From contig CP021237.1 in the NCBI GenBank assembly GCA_002151545.1, positions 372,001-436,000 of the forward strand: 64,000 nucleotides of DNA, written 5' to 3'. The stretch is from Sphingobacteriaceae bacterium GW460-11-11-14-LB5 (GTDB taxonomy: Bacteria; Bacteroidota; Bacteroidia; Sphingobacteriales; Sphingobacteriaceae). The notes beneath the pieces are model-generated. The model saw nothing but the letters and a program-made list of their open reading frames with translations, had not been told where the DNA came from and ran no database searches. The translations under genes and the position numbers were made by a program. This document shows, in pieces, positions 1-10,100 of the stretch (position 1 is the stretch's first letter; each line of letters starts with the position of its first letter).

Positions 1-1
1 A

Positions 2-418
2 TTGAGCGGAGTAATCAGTTATTACCTTTCATCGCGTAAAAAAGCTGTAGCTATCATGATGCTTTTTACCCTGGCAGGCACTGTAATTTATCTGTATGCG
101 GGGATTGAAAGTGCCAAAGCGTTGTATCTGATGTGTCTATGGTTAGGCTTTGGAATTGGCTACTGGGCCATGTTTGTAACCATTGGCGCAGAACAATTTG
201 GCACCAATGTACGCGCTACAGCAGCTACCACAATTCCAAATATGGTACGTGGTACTGTAGTGCTAATGACGACTTTTTATGCCTATCTCAAACCTGAGGT
301 ACTTGAGCTGCATGCTGCTGCTATATTGGGATTGATCTGTTTTGGGATAGGGTTTTATTGCATTCTGACCATACCTGAAACACATGATAAAGATCTCGAC
401 TTTACTGAGCCAGAATAA
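2..418 (+). CDS. MFS transporter, C-terminal part (cut by window start)
   Basis: The reading frame is open from the first bases of the window and ends at 418, so only about 138 C-terminal residues are visible and the true start lies outside. The visible part has four hydrophobic stretches, a short basic loop (SSRKKA) between helices, and an acidic tail (PETHDKDLDF). The loop GAEQFGTNVRATAATT is typical of the late half of sugar/metabolite:H+ symporters of the major facilitator superfamily. It would sit in the inner membrane. The substrate cannot be inferred from this piece. Confidence 0.8.
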   Translation: MSGVISYYLSSRKKAVAIMMLFTLAGTVIYLYAGIESAKALYLMCLWLGFGIGYWAMFVTIGAEQFGTNVRATAATTIPNMVRGTVVLMTTFYAYLKPEVLELHAAAILGLICFGIGFYCILTIPETHDKDLDFTEPE

Positions 419-472
419 ATCCAAATACCAGCAGCCTTTTAAATTCAAAGAAATTAGAGAGAATAATCTGCA

Positions 473-841
473 ATGGATATGATTAGCCATGAGGAATATC
501 TGGAGGCACTCAAAAAAGTGAAGCTTTTTCACCTCCAATTGGAAAAGGAAATAGTAAAAGTGAAAATTACTGATAGCAATGCAGCAGGAAAAGGGATTTT
601 AGAACTTTTAGCGCAGAATGCGAGTAATCGGTTATTTCATGCAGTGAAGTATTTTTTAGAGCTTGAAACCTCCTATCGTAAAATACCCTACCCATCTGCA
701 GAAGATGTTCCAGTGATTTTTTTTACAGAGGAATATACCATAAAACAGTTAAAACCTGTTCGAAACTTGGGTAACAGTACCCTAGTGTTGCTCAACAGCA
801 TTTTAAGAAATGCCGGATACAGTACCCTGAGGGAATTTTAG
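473..841 (+). CDS. hypothetical protein, possible helix-hairpin C-terminus
   Basis: A 122-residue soluble protein with no signal peptide or membrane segment. The N-terminal half is charged and helical (EEYLEALKKVKLFHLQLEKE). The last 35 residues (QLKPVRNLGNSTLVLLNSIL, then a short tail) resemble the helix-hairpin-helix fold of the RNA polymerase alpha C-terminal domain, which is inference from pattern only. It starts 54 bases after the MFS stop on the same strand and might be co-transcribed. I do not recognise the family. Confidence 0.6.
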   Translation: MDMISHEEYLEALKKVKLFHLQLEKEIVKVKITDSNAAGKGILELLAQNASNRLFHAVKYFLELETSYRKIPYPSAEDVPVIFFTEEYTIKQLKPVRNLGNSTLVLLNSILRNAGYSTLREF

Positions 842-1284
842 CAACAGCGATAATTTTAGTTATCGCCAACGCCGGATAGTATGTGATAAGGGTTGAGGGT
901 AGTCGGTAGTCTTTTAACAACATCAAATAGGAGAAGAGTGTATATGGAACCAAAATGAGATGGGTACTATGTTTCAGAATGGGTAGGTGTGCCTTTTAAA
1001 TCGACTGAAAGCCGAAAATATAAATATACGATGAATTTGTACAGATTAGTCGACCAAAATGTTGGAGCAAAAGGGAGTCGAACTTGCGTATTTCGGCAAA
1101 AGTGGTTCTTCCCCACTTTTGGTAGTAATTACAAGGATTGAAGGTGAATGTTCGTTAGAAGTTTATGAACATTACGAACCTAATCTTCTCTTCCGCTGAC
1201 GTATTTAAAGTTATTTCGGTAGATAATAATGCTGATCGGTAAATATATACGAGCAAAGCCGGCAGAAGACATGTCTGTATCCAA
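842..1284. other. gene-poor stretch with an att-like match to tRNA-Ser
   Basis: No intact gene is visible. A plus-strand frame from about 950 to 1141 is open except for one TGA near its start and could be a decayed small gene, but nothing in it is recognisable. Bases 1064-1083 match the 3' end of the tRNA-Ser gene (1653-1672) at 15 of 20 positions without gaps, which may be the far attachment site of a lost element. It could also be chance similarity to the conserved T-arm. Confidence 0.35.
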
Positions 1285-1528
1285 AATCTGTTTTTCTTCT
1301 TTTCCTAGAAACTTACCACGTATGAAGCCAGCTGTAATTGTTTCTTTCCGAAGGGTCAATTGCCTATTGATCTCAAAAATTTTCATTTGAAGGTCTGTCA
1401 AATAGTCATTTAACGACTTTAGATCTTCCTTTTTCCGTTTACTCTACCTGCAAAAATGATCCATTTCTTAGTTCACATGATCTTTCTGCAGTGATTTCGG
1501 ATCTATTTGCATCAGCATAAATCTGCAT
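1285..1528 (-). pseudogene. tyrosine recombinase (integrase) N-terminal relic
   Basis: Translated across frames, this stretch gives three blocks in the order found in Bacteroidota phage/transposon-type integrases. An arm-type DNA-binding block (IYADANRSEITAERSCELRN) comes first, then AGRVNGKRK in a second frame, then a helical block (LKSLNDYLTDLQMKIFEINR, later TITAGFIRGKFLGKEEK) in a third register. Homologous integrases read this as one N-terminal region ahead of the catalytic domain. Here there are in-frame stops and at least two frameshifts, and the catalytic domain with its R-H-R-Y residues is absent. It lies on the 3' side of tRNA-Ser, the usual integration side for such enzymes. It is a dead remnant. 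The family call is from pattern recognition. Confidence 0.6.
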
Positions 1529-1607
1529 GTAGATGGCTTTTCAATTACTCACCGAATCACTCATCTGAACCATGCAAATTCATGCATATTTGAGTATACC
1601 GGAAACT

Positions 1608-1639
1608 AAAAAAGCCTGAAATATCTCTATTTCAGGCTT
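1608..1639 (-). terminator. rho-independent terminator after tRNA-Ser
   Basis: A perfect 12-bp stem (arms 1612-1623 and 1628-1639) with a 4-base loop is followed on the minus strand by a run of T (1613 down to 1608). It lies 12 bases beyond the 3' end of tRNA-Ser, in the right direction to end that transcript. Confidence 0.85.
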
Positions 1640-1651
1640 CAATTTTTTCGG

Positions 1652-1736
1652 CGGAGAGCGAGGGATTCGAACCCCCGGACCTGTTACAGTCAACAGTTTT
1701 CAAGACTGCCGCATTCGACCACTCTGCCAGCTCTCC
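1652..1736 (-). tRNA. tRNA-Ser (anticodon UGA)
   Basis: The minus strand folds as a class II tRNA with a 7-bp acceptor stem (GGAGAGC with GCTCTCC), G discriminator, a long variable arm, and a T-arm with GGTTCGAATCC. The anticodon loop CTTGAAA places TGA as the anticodon, which reads UCN serine codons, mainly UCA. The CCA end is not encoded, as usual in this phylum. About 85 bases long. An integrase relic lies just beyond its 3' end. Confidence 0.95.
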
Positions 1737-1857
1737 GCTGCAAAAGTACGAACTTGGCGCAAATCTGCAAATGATTTCGAATCAAATATTTGCATAAATA
1801 TTTTAAGCGTTGCTAATCATTTAGTTAGCTCGCGTAAAAACGTTCAAAAAAATAAAT

Positions 1858-1880
1858 AAAGGGCCAATATTGGCCTTTTT
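1858..1880. terminator. probable bidirectional terminator
   Basis: A perfect palindrome GGCCAATATTGGCC sits between an A-rich run on the left and a T-run on the right, so it can act on either strand. On the minus strand it lies about 30 bases past the stop of the DoxX-like gene. The stem is short, so confidence is moderate. Confidence 0.5.
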
Positions 1881-1908
1881 AAGCGAAATTTTGGACTTCA
1901 GCTTTAAG

Positions 1909-2355
1909 CTAAAGCGCCTGTTTAGGGTAAATTTTTTCCCGATCTACCGATAAAACGCCATTTCCCTCAATTGCAAAACAAACGAGTCCGATTAATACCG
2001 AGACCGAAAACCAAAATTCTGAATAGGGTTTAAAAATACCACCGGAAATATTCACAAAGAATACCGCCCCGATGAGTATGGGTAAATTAACCAGGCAAAA
2101 TATGCGGGTATGGGTGCCCAGTGTAATGGCTAAACCCCCGATAATATGTAGCATGATAATCAGGTGAGCCAGCAAACTTATGCTCACCGCTGTGCCTAAG
2201 AAAGCGCCCCTCATTAAATTACTAAAGGCTTGCATATTGATGTAAAAATCAATGCCCTTCCAGATTAAAATAAGGCCTAATAAGATTCTAAAATAGTCTA
2301 ACCATTTTGGGTGATGGTGATCGCCCCAGTGCTGGATTTTCTTAAGCATGTTCAT
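1909..2355 (-). CDS. DoxX family membrane protein
   Basis: 148 residues with four predicted transmembrane helices (about 20-38, 57-79, 83-103, 112-132) and the opening pattern of DoxX-like proteins: an amphipathic start, then RILLGLILIWKGIDFY. The DoxX family is a small inner-membrane group of mostly unknown function, sometimes tied to quinone or thiosulfate chemistry. The N-terminus is rich in His (WGDHHHPKW), which is notable but common in relatives. The start at 2355 is an ATG; a second ATG lies two codons in. It is a single gene convergent with nothing and ends near a palindromic terminator. Confidence 0.8.
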   Translation of the reverse strand: MNMLKKIQHWGDHHHPKWLDYFRILLGLILIWKGIDFYINMQAFSNLMRGAFLGTAVSISLLAHLIIMLHIIGGLAITLGTHTRIFCLVNLPILIGAVFFVNISGGIFKPYSEFWFSVSVLIGLVCFAIEGNGVLSVDREKIYPKQAL

Positions 2356-2424
2356 AACTTCTATATTTTGGTTATGACAATTTACGGAAAAATAAAGAAA
2401 ATAACAATGCTTAACTCTTTGATT

Positions 2425-3249
2425 TTAAGGCTTTTTTTTATCGGCGGTTTTACTGTTTACATAGTCGGTAGGCGACATGCCGAACTGCTTGGCAAAGTTT
2501 CTTCCAAAGTGCGATTGAGAGCTGTAACCTACCATCTCGGAGATTTCATAAATTTTTAGTACCCCTTCATTTAGAAGTTCGGCAGCTTTTTTTAACCTGG
2601 CCAAATTAATCAGTTCATTCGGACTCAGGTTAGAAATAGATTTGATTTTCCGGTATAAGGTTGGCCGGCTCATGTTCATCTTCTCAGCCAGATGTTCTAC
2701 ATCAAGGTCCTGATTGCTGATGTTTTTGTTAATGGTATCCTGTAATTTTTCTAAAAACAATTCATCGGCCTTAGAATAAGCAATGCTTTTAAGGTGAAGG
2801 AGGGGAGAGCTGGAGAAATATTCCTTAATCTTATTCCTGTTTTTAATCAGACTGGAAATCTGTACCTGCAGAAATTCTGGCGAAAAGGGTTTTTCCACAT
2901 AAGCATCGGCACCCAGCTCTAAACCTTCAATTTTAGATTGCAATGAATTTTTTGCAGTAAGCAGGATCACGGGGATGTGGCTGAATTCTAAGGTGGATTT
3001 TACTTTTGCGCAAAATTCGAACCCGTCCATTTCGGGCATCATTACATCACTGATGATGAGCTGAACAATTTCACGCTGTAATATGGCTAATGCTTCTAAT
3101 CCATTTCTGGCCTGTAACACCTGGTATTTTTCTTCCAGATCATCTGAAATGAAATCCAGGATATCTTCGTTATCATCAACCAATAACACTACAGACCTTT
3201 CCATATCTTCAGTATCTTTTATGGTATATGTGCCTACAATTTCTTCCAT
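2425..3249 (-). CDS. response regulator with AraC-type DNA-binding domain (C-terminal part of a hybrid regulator)
   Basis: 274 residues. The receiver domain occupies about 18-140, with LLVDDNEDI, the phospho-acceptor Asp68 in ISDVMMPEMDG, and Lys in the VEKPFSPE loop. It is followed by an AraC/XylS helix-turn-helix pair (about 170-265), including HLAEKMNMSRPTLYRKIK and ISEMVGYSSQSHFGRNF. The gene overlaps the end of the sensor gene by 16 bases in another frame. In Bacteroidota these domains are normally one polypeptide (hybrid two-component system); restoring one C in the AACCTGAA stretch at about 3259-3266 would join them as one protein of about 1326 residues. Whether the ATG at 3249 is really used as a start is therefore uncertain. 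Expected role: switching on the neighbouring susC operon. Confidence 0.85.
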   Translation of the reverse strand: MEEIVGTYTIKDTEDMERSVVLLVDDNEDILDFISDDLEEKYQVLQARNGLEALAILQREIVQLIISDVMMPEMDGFEFCAKVKSTLEFSHIPVILLTAKNSLQSKIEGLELGADAYVEKPFSPEFLQVQISSLIKNRNKIKEYFSSSPLLHLKSIAYSKADELFLEKLQDTINKNISNQDLDVEHLAEKMNMSRPTLYRKIKSISNLSPNELINLARLKKAAELLNEGVLKIYEISEMVGYSSQSHFGRNFAKQFGMSPTDYVNSKTADKKKP

Positions 3250-6200
3250 TTTCCGTTCAGGTTAAATTCTATAAGTTGATGGATAGGCAGTTCTAATACA
3301 AATATATTAAAATCACGGTCATTAAAATCTAAATAAAGCTCTCCTCTATGCAACTGCGCAAGCGATTTTGAAATCGATAAACCTATTCCGGTTCCTGCCT
3401 TTATTTCTGTTTCTTTGCCCCTGAAAAAAGGCTCGAATATTTTATCCTTAATTTCAATAGGGATTCTATGCCCATCGTTTTTTACCATCACCGCAAACTG
3501 ATCACCTTCCTGTAAGGATAAGTTAATTTGTACCGTGGTTTTTCCATATTTAATGGCATTGTCGATCAAATTGCTGATCATTTTGTAAAACGCCTCTACA
3601 TCGATATAAGCATGGAGCTTTTTTTCGGGTAAATGCAGGTTATACTTAATGTCGTGCTGTTCGGCAGCGGGTTGAAACTGAAGAAATACATCTTTCAGGA
3701 TTTCAGAAATATCGGCTTTTACAAAGTTTAATGAAAATTCGCTGGTTTCGGTTTTTCTGAAATCCAATAACTGATTGGTCAGTTTGAGCAACCGATCGGT
3801 ATTTCGCCCCATAATCCGTAAATTCTTTTCTATCGCAGGTACGGCATCGGCCTGCTTAATCAGTTTCTCCATCGGACCGATAATCAGGGTGAGTGGCGTT
3901 CTGATTTCGTGCGCAACATTAGTGAAAAATTCAATTTTAGCCTGATAAACTTCTTTTTGTTTTTCATGCTCAAAAACTTCCATCCGCCTGCTGTTTTTTA
4001 GCGCAATTTTTCGGTGGTACCTTCGCACCAGGAAGAAAATAATTCCGCCGGCAGCGATCAGATAAAGCAGGTAAGCCAACGGGCTGAGGTAAAAAGGAGG
4101 ATGTATTTTAATCAGGAGTTTGGCATTTTTGGTGCTCCAGGTACTGCTTCCTTCAACCAATGCTTTCACTTCAAAAATATAATTCCCCGGGGCAAGTTTG
4201 GTGAAATAAACCTTCCGGTTGGTTTTTAAATATTCCCAGTTTTTATAAAGCCCGGTCATTTTATAAGCATACTCTGTCATTTCGGGCGACAGGTAACTTA
4301 AGGCGGCAAAATCGATACTAAAAGACGATTGGTTATAGTTCAATTCGATGGTATCGGCATAAACAATCGATTTGTTGGCAACAGAATCAGTCCCGTTTAA
4401 ACCTATTTCAGAACTGTTAATCTGAAATCCGGTTAAAAATACCGGGGTTTCATAGGTCGTTGCCTTTAAATTGGCCGGATTAAAGCTCACCAGCCCTTTT
4501 ACGCTCCCAAAATAGGTTCGGCCAGTTTCGTCCTGATAGGCAGAACTGTAGTTGAACTGATCGGTAAGCAATCCGTTGGCTTTAGAATAGGTTTTGCTCA
4601 AACCAGTGGTGGGATCGAAATGGATAAGTCCCCTGGTGCTGCTTATCCAGAACTTATTTGCCGCATCTTCTTCAATACGGAACAGGTAATTGCTTGGAAA
4701 ACCATTCTTGATGCCGTAACGCTTAAACTGCTGTGTTTTCTGATCAAACCTGCAAAGTCCGCCACCATCGGTGGTTACCCAAATTTGTTGTTTGCGATCT
4801 TCAAAAATACTATTTACAGTGTTATGGCTTAAACTTTTAATAACTGTTGGATTATTCCGATAGTTCACATAACCGGGTTTGGATAAGTTAAACTGAAATA
4901 AACCATCGTTAAAGCTGCCTGCCCAGATATTGCCCTTGCTATCTTCAATAACCGAATCGTAAAAAATAAAGGGGAGGCCGGCAATGGGTTCAAAATCGTC
5001 GCGTTTGCGGTTGTAACGATAAATCCCGTTAATGGTTCCAACTAAAATTTCGCCCGACCGAGTTTTACAAAAAGTAACAATAAAATTGGTGCGTAAAGCA
5101 TTTCCGGCACCTGCCTGATAATGTTTAATTACCTTTTCTGTTTTCAGGTCTAAAACATCCAACCCATGTTCGAAAGTGCCAACCCAGAGTTTGTCGCAGT
5201 CAACCAATAAACCGTGGATGTTGGAATAAGCAATGCTCCCGGGTTTTCCGTCCGGTAAAAAGTGTTTAAATAACCCTGTTTTGATGTCGAGTTTATTCAG
5301 TCCGGCATCTTCCGTACCGATCCAGAAATTCCCGTTAGCATCTCTGGTAATTTCCCTTACATCACTTCCGCTAATCGAATTGGTGCCTTTTTGCGGAAAG
5401 TATTTAGTGAACAAAGATGTGCGACTCGAATAATAATTCACCCCTCCAAAATAGGTGCCTGTCCAAACCCCGCCTTCACGGTCAAGGCAAATGGTATAAA
5501 CGGCATTATCACTTAAAGAATAATCATTGTTATATTGCTTTTTGATGTGGATAATCGTTTCGTTTTCATCATTATAAATGTATATGCCCGATTCTGTGGC
5601 AATCCAAAACTCATGAGCTCCTGTTTTTTTGATGTCCCGTACAAAAATTGGCGTTTGGTCGTCATTTAAGCTGAGTATATTTTTTGAGGCTAAGGTAACC
5701 GGATTAAAGAGTTTAACCCCTTGATTGGTGGTGCCGACCAATAAATTGCCATTTTCGGTTTCAGCAATTCTCGATACCCAGCCATATTCGGTTTTGGCAT
5801 TTTTTCCATTGATATTAAACTGTTGAAAATTATTTTCCCTGGGATTGTATTTTTCGAGCGTTCCTTTTCCGGTACTGATCCATACACTACCATCCTTTAA
5901 AACCGTTACCAGCGAGGCATCGAAAGGTGCATTATGGGTAAAAGCCTGTATTTTCCTGGTACGCTTTTGATATAGGTATATTTTGAATGAAGATAAGATC
6001 CATAAATTTCCACGCTGATCGCTGGCCAGATCGATAATCCGCATGCCTTTGGTTTCTTTGATGATGGCGAAGCTTTCTTTTGCAGCATTGTATTGGTATA
6101 CGCCATTATTTGTGCCTACCCAAAGGCTTTGTTCCTGATCATGGTGCAGCGCATAAATTAAATCGTTGCCTAAACTGCCAGCCTGATCCGGATCGTGTCG

Positions 6201-6404
6201 GTAGGTTTTAAAAGAATAACCGTCTAAACGGTTTAAGCCATCTTTTGTGCCAAACCACATAAAGCCCTTTCCATCCTGTACACTGCAAAACGCTGTATTG
6301 TTAGAAAGCCCGTTTTCTACCTGATAATGCCTGAAATAATAGGGTTGCGCCCAAAGCAGGTGTACCGTAAACAATAGGAATAAAAGGGCGAAGAGTTTTT
6401 TCAA
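3234..6404 (-). CDS. hybrid two-component system sensor kinase part (propeller/Y_Y_Y/HisKA/HATPase)
   Basis: 1056 residues from a TTG start followed by a clear signal peptide (KKLFALLFLLFTVHLLWAQ). The periplasmic part holds two-component-regulator propeller repeats (WFGTKDGLNRL, WVGTNNGVY, FWIGTEDAGLNKL and others) to about residue 650, then a Y_Y_Y domain (LAPGNYIFEVKA). One transmembrane helix lies at about 776-794. The HisKA motif is FFTNVAHEIRTPL with His832, and the HATPase boxes are NLIDNAIKYG and GTGIGLSI. It senses a sugar breakdown product in the periplasm in characterised relatives. The frame stops directly after the ATPase domain, where the receiver domain should follow; see the overlapping downstream frame. 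It is divergent from susC and likely its regulator. Confidence 0.9.
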   Translation of the reverse strand: MKKLFALLFLLFTVHLLWAQPYYFRHYQVENGLSNNTAFCSVQDGKGFMWFGTKDGLNRLDGYSFKTYRHDPDQAGSLGNDLIYALHHDQEQSLWVGTNNGVYQYNAAKESFAIIKETKGMRIIDLASDQRGNLWILSSFKIYLYQKRTRKIQAFTHNAPFDASLVTVLKDGSVWISTGKGTLEKYNPRENNFQQFNINGKNAKTEYGWVSRIAETENGNLLVGTTNQGVKLFNPVTLASKNILSLNDDQTPIFVRDIKKTGAHEFWIATESGIYIYNDENETIIHIKKQYNNDYSLSDNAVYTICLDREGGVWTGTYFGGVNYYSSRTSLFTKYFPQKGTNSISGSDVREITRDANGNFWIGTEDAGLNKLDIKTGLFKHFLPDGKPGSIAYSNIHGLLVDCDKLWVGTFEHGLDVLDLKTEKVIKHYQAGAGNALRTNFIVTFCKTRSGEILVGTINGIYRYNRKRDDFEPIAGLPFIFYDSVIEDSKGNIWAGSFNDGLFQFNLSKPGYVNYRNNPTVIKSLSHNTVNSIFEDRKQQIWVTTDGGGLCRFDQKTQQFKRYGIKNGFPSNYLFRIEEDAANKFWISSTRGLIHFDPTTGLSKTYSKANGLLTDQFNYSSAYQDETGRTYFGSVKGLVSFNPANLKATTYETPVFLTGFQINSSEIGLNGTDSVANKSIVYADTIELNYNQSSFSIDFAALSYLSPEMTEYAYKMTGLYKNWEYLKTNRKVYFTKLAPGNYIFEVKALVEGSSTWSTKNAKLLIKIHPPFYLSPLAYLLYLIAAGGIIFFLVRRYHRKIALKNSRRMEVFEHEKQKEVYQAKIEFFTNVAHEIRTPLTLIIGPMEKLIKQADAVPAIEKNLRIMGRNTDRLLKLTNQLLDFRKTETSEFSLNFVKADISEILKDVFLQFQPAAEQHDIKYNLHLPEKKLHAYIDVEAFYKMISNLIDNAIKYGKTTVQINLSLQEGDQFAVMVKNDGHRIPIEIKDKIFEPFFRGKETEIKAGTGIGLSISKSLAQLHRGELYLDFNDRDFNIFVLELPIHQLIEFNLNGKWKKL

Positions 6405-6610
6405 GATATCTTGGTCAGCTGCATCAAATATATTAAAGAAATGCTTTGCTTTCAGGCTAAATTGAATTTGAGCAGATTAGTAGAAAGATTGAGACAGATC
6501 GTTGTATGGGTAAAGAATACTTTTTCTAAACTGCAAACTGCCCACTGCAGACTGATTTGAACGCTATCCATTTTTATAGACCTGAAAACTGCGAACTGTT
6601 AACTGATATG

Positions 6611-6718
6611 GGCGTTCCCCAATCCCGTGAAATACGGGAAAGGGTCGGGCTTTTCAGGGCTGCGCTTCGCTCCGGTACCGATGAAGGATCGGTACTGAAC
6701 CCTTACAATCCCTAACGC
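6611..6718. repeat. hairpin-rich dispersed intergenic element
   Basis: It contains two nested hairpins: TCCCGT with ACGGGA, and GTACCGAT with ATCGGTAC (8-bp perfect arms, loop 83-87 of the 6600s). The text has the look of a Pedobacter-type dispersed intergenic repeat (CCCGTGAAATACGGGAAAGG, then CGCTTCGCTCCGG, ending CAATCCCTAACGC). No second full copy lies in this window, so the repeat status rests on recognition. Confidence 0.45.
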
Positions 6719-6862
6719 AAAAAAACCGTGTACAAATCTGTAAGTCTGATTTCAATATTGCTACTGGCCTTTGTTAAATAAACCTGATAGAACGATCCCG
6801 ACGTAAAAAGTCGGGAGAAGAGATAGCAGGGCTTCCTCGAAAGGTCGATTTCATAGAAAGGT

Positions 6863-6944
6863 CGTCATTTCGACTGGAACACAGTGGAATGGAGAAATCT
6901 TTGGACTATATTAAAAGATCTCTCCACTACGGTCGAGATGACGA
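6863..6944. repeat. dispersed palindromic repeat, copy 1
   Basis: The ends are inverted: CGTCATTTCGAC at the left and GTCGAGATGACG at the right, with inner arms TGGAGAAATCT and AGATCTCTCCA. The same element, in diverged form, recurs at 12988-13090 and 16586-16669. It is non-coding and lies in the leader region before susC. Confidence 0.75.
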
Positions 6945-7119
6945 TACTCAGCGTTGACGACCACCTTAAAGTAACAGCTGTAATACAAATCGAGACAAAA
7001 TGAAGAAAGATTGATACAAATGCGTATCCCTCTGAAAAGCTAAAAACCGAATCTTTGGATAAGAATTAAATAGAACTAAATCCATTTACTTCTATAACTA
7101 ACCAAATCCCTAACCTAAT

Positions 7120-10100
7120 ATGAAAAGAAGTTTATTCTCTTATGGCGGCTTTGTCCGCCTGGATGGGTACCTGCTTCAAAAAATGTTTTTGAAACGCAAA
7201 GTCCTCTCCGTTATTTTTACTTCCATCACCTTAATTTTACTTTCCTTTCAGCTCAGGGCTCAGGAGCAGACAGCCGTTACCGGAACAGTAACTGATGAAA
7301 AGGGCGAAACGGTTGTTGGCGCCAGTATTAAAGTTAAAGGTACCAGCACGGGCGTAACTACTGATGGCAATGGAAAATTCAGGATTCAGGTAGCCGATAA
7401 AAATGCCACACTGATCTTTATTTACGTGGGTTATGTTAATCAGGAAGTTGCATTGGCTGGCCGTACGCAAATCAGCGTTCAGCTTAAGCCATCTAATAAT
7501 GACCTGACGGAAGTTATTGTGGTGGGCTACAATACACAGAAAAAGGAGGCCATTACAGGTGCTATTTCATCAATCAGCAGCAAAGACCTTGAAAAAGTGC
7601 ATGGCGGTTCTACCGTGAGCACAGGTTTGGCAGGAAAGTTACCTGGTGTATCTTTCAGGATGCCTGACGGAAGGCCGGGTTCGAGCGCCAATATCCAGAT
7701 CCGTAACATGGGTAATCCACTTTATGTTATCGACGGTATTCAGCAAGATGCCGGCCAGTTTAATAATATTTCACCTAACGATATCGAAAGTATCAGTGTG
7801 CTTAAAGATGCATCGGCTGCGATTTACGGTAGCAGGGCATCAAATGGTGTAATTTTGGTAACCACCAAAAGGGGAAAAAATAGTACACGAAATACCTTTA
7901 GTGTTGATGCTTATACTGGCTGGCAGAACTGGGTACGTTTTCCGGAAACGACTGATGCTTACCAGTGGAAAGTAGGGCAGGCTACTGCAGAAATGAATCA
8001 GAACGGATCAACCAGTATTACCCAGGCCGAACTGGATAAATGGAAAGCAGGTACAGAATATGGTTACCAGAGTCAGAACTGGAAAGATATTATTATTGCG
8101 CCAAACGCACCACAAACTTCAGTAAACTTAAGTGCTTCGGGTGGAAGTGACCGGGTAAACTATTACTTTTCGGCTACCCGTTTAGATCAGAAAGGTGTAT
8201 ATGGAAAAGCAAGAGAATTCGATTTTAACCGGACCAATATCCAAAGTAATATCGAGGCTAAAATAACCGACCGTTTTAAGGTGGGTATGCTCATCAACGG
8301 GCGTATCGAAAGCCGCGACCAGCCAGGCGTACCGGGTGGAGATGATTACTGGGCCGCCCGTTTTGCTTTGTTGAGAAACAGACCTACTGAACAGGCTTAC
8401 GCCAATGGCAATCCAAATTACCCGAACGATATCGGTCACAATACCGAGCAGTTTGCTGTACAGAGCAAAGCTCTAAGCGGTTACTGGAAATCAGACTGGA
8501 GAGTTTTGCAAACCAATTTATCGGCCTCTTATGAAACGCCAATAAAAGGTTTGGAAATAAAAGGTTTATATTCCTATTACATTGCCGATAACGTAATCAA
8601 TGGACATGAGTACACTTATAATGTATATACCTATCATCCGGAAACAGGCATTTACGAAGAAAAAGTAGGCAGTTCAAATCCTTACAGAGAGCGCAGAAAC
8701 GAAAAAGTATATACCAATACCTATCAGCTACAGGCGAATTATAACCGCACTTTTGGCAAACATACGGTAGGCGCTGTATTGGTGGCCGAGCGTTTAGACC
8801 GTTTTAGAACCTATACCTTTCAACATGCGGTACCACAGACTAATATTTTGCCTGTGCTGCAGTTTGCCGATATGGATGGGCAGGATTTTGCTGATATACA
8901 GGAAGAGCAGGCCCGTATTGGTTATGTGGGCAGGTTAAACTACAATTACGACAATAAATATTACCTGGAGCTTTCCGGTCGTAGAGATGCTTCATGGAAG
9001 TTTGCGCCAGATAGACGTGTAGGTTATTTCCCTTCAGCATCAATTGGTTGGAGAATTACGCAAGAGAAATTTATGAAATCGCTTTTGGGTGAAAGCAATA
9101 TCTTAAACGATTTGAAACTCCGTGCTTCTTACGGACAGCTTGGGGATGATGATGTGGGTATCGATCCTTTTGCCTATATCCCAGGTTATAACTACAACCA
9201 GGGCAGTGTGATATTGGATGGAAAAAACATTACCACTTCAAGGGATAAAGGTCCTATTATCAATAACCTGAGCTGGTTTAAAAGCAAAATTACCGACATC
9301 GGTCTGGATTTTACGATGTTCGGCAGTAAACTTTCCGGAACTGCAGATTATTTTTATAGAAAACGTTCTGGTTTACCGGCCATTAAAAACGACGTCATTG
9401 TTCCAATAGAACTAGGATATCCTTTAAATGTTGAAAACCTGGAGAGCGATGCACAGTTTGGAGGTGAATTCTCTTTAAACTACAGAGATAAAATCGGTGA
9501 GTTTAATTACAATGTTGGTGGAAACATTTCCATTAGCAGAAAGAAACTTTTAGAAAGATATAAACCACGTTTTGGCAACTCATGGGAAAATTACAGAAGT
9601 AATGGTACCGATAGATATGCCGATATTTTTTGGGGCTATGAAGTAACCGGTCAATTCCAGAGTATCGATGAGATCAATAACTACAATGTGAATATTGATG
9701 GAAAAGGCAACCGTTCTTTATTGCCGGGCGATTTAATTTACAAAGATCAGAATGGCGATGGAATTATTGATCCTTTAGATGAGAGACCAATAGGATATAC
9801 CACAGCAGGGCAACCAAATGTAGGTTTTGGATTTACCATTGGCGGTTCTTATAAAAACTTCGATTTTACGGCCGATTTTTCTGGCGGTGCCATGTATTCC
9901 TGGAACCAGAACTGGGAACAGCGCTGGGCATTCCAGAATGGAGGGGCTTTGCTGCAGAATTTTGCTGACGACAGCTGGCATCGTACTAATCTCTATGACC
10001 TGAACAGTCCCTGGGTGGCTGGTAAATATCCTGCAATCCGTTTTAATGACCGCGATCATAGTAACAACACCAGAAATTCGACTTTCTGGTTGCACAACGT

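Larger units (their letters stand above)
6405..7119. other. intergenic region between regulator and susC, packed with dispersed repeats
   Basis: No gene is seen. The first part carries AACTG-rich repeated text (6528-6554, 6583-6606). A hairpin-rich dispersed element follows (6611-6718), then a short palindrome (CCCGAC/GTCGGGA near 6805-6826) and a long palindromic repeat (6863-6944). The region must hold the divergent promoters for the regulator and for susC, but I cannot fix a clear Bacteroidota-type -33/-7 promoter by eye. Confidence 0.5.

Noticed and set aside
950..1141. Plus-strand frame with one internal TGA
   Set aside because: Could be a decayed small gene, but no motif is recognisable and the stretch is too short to separate from chance.
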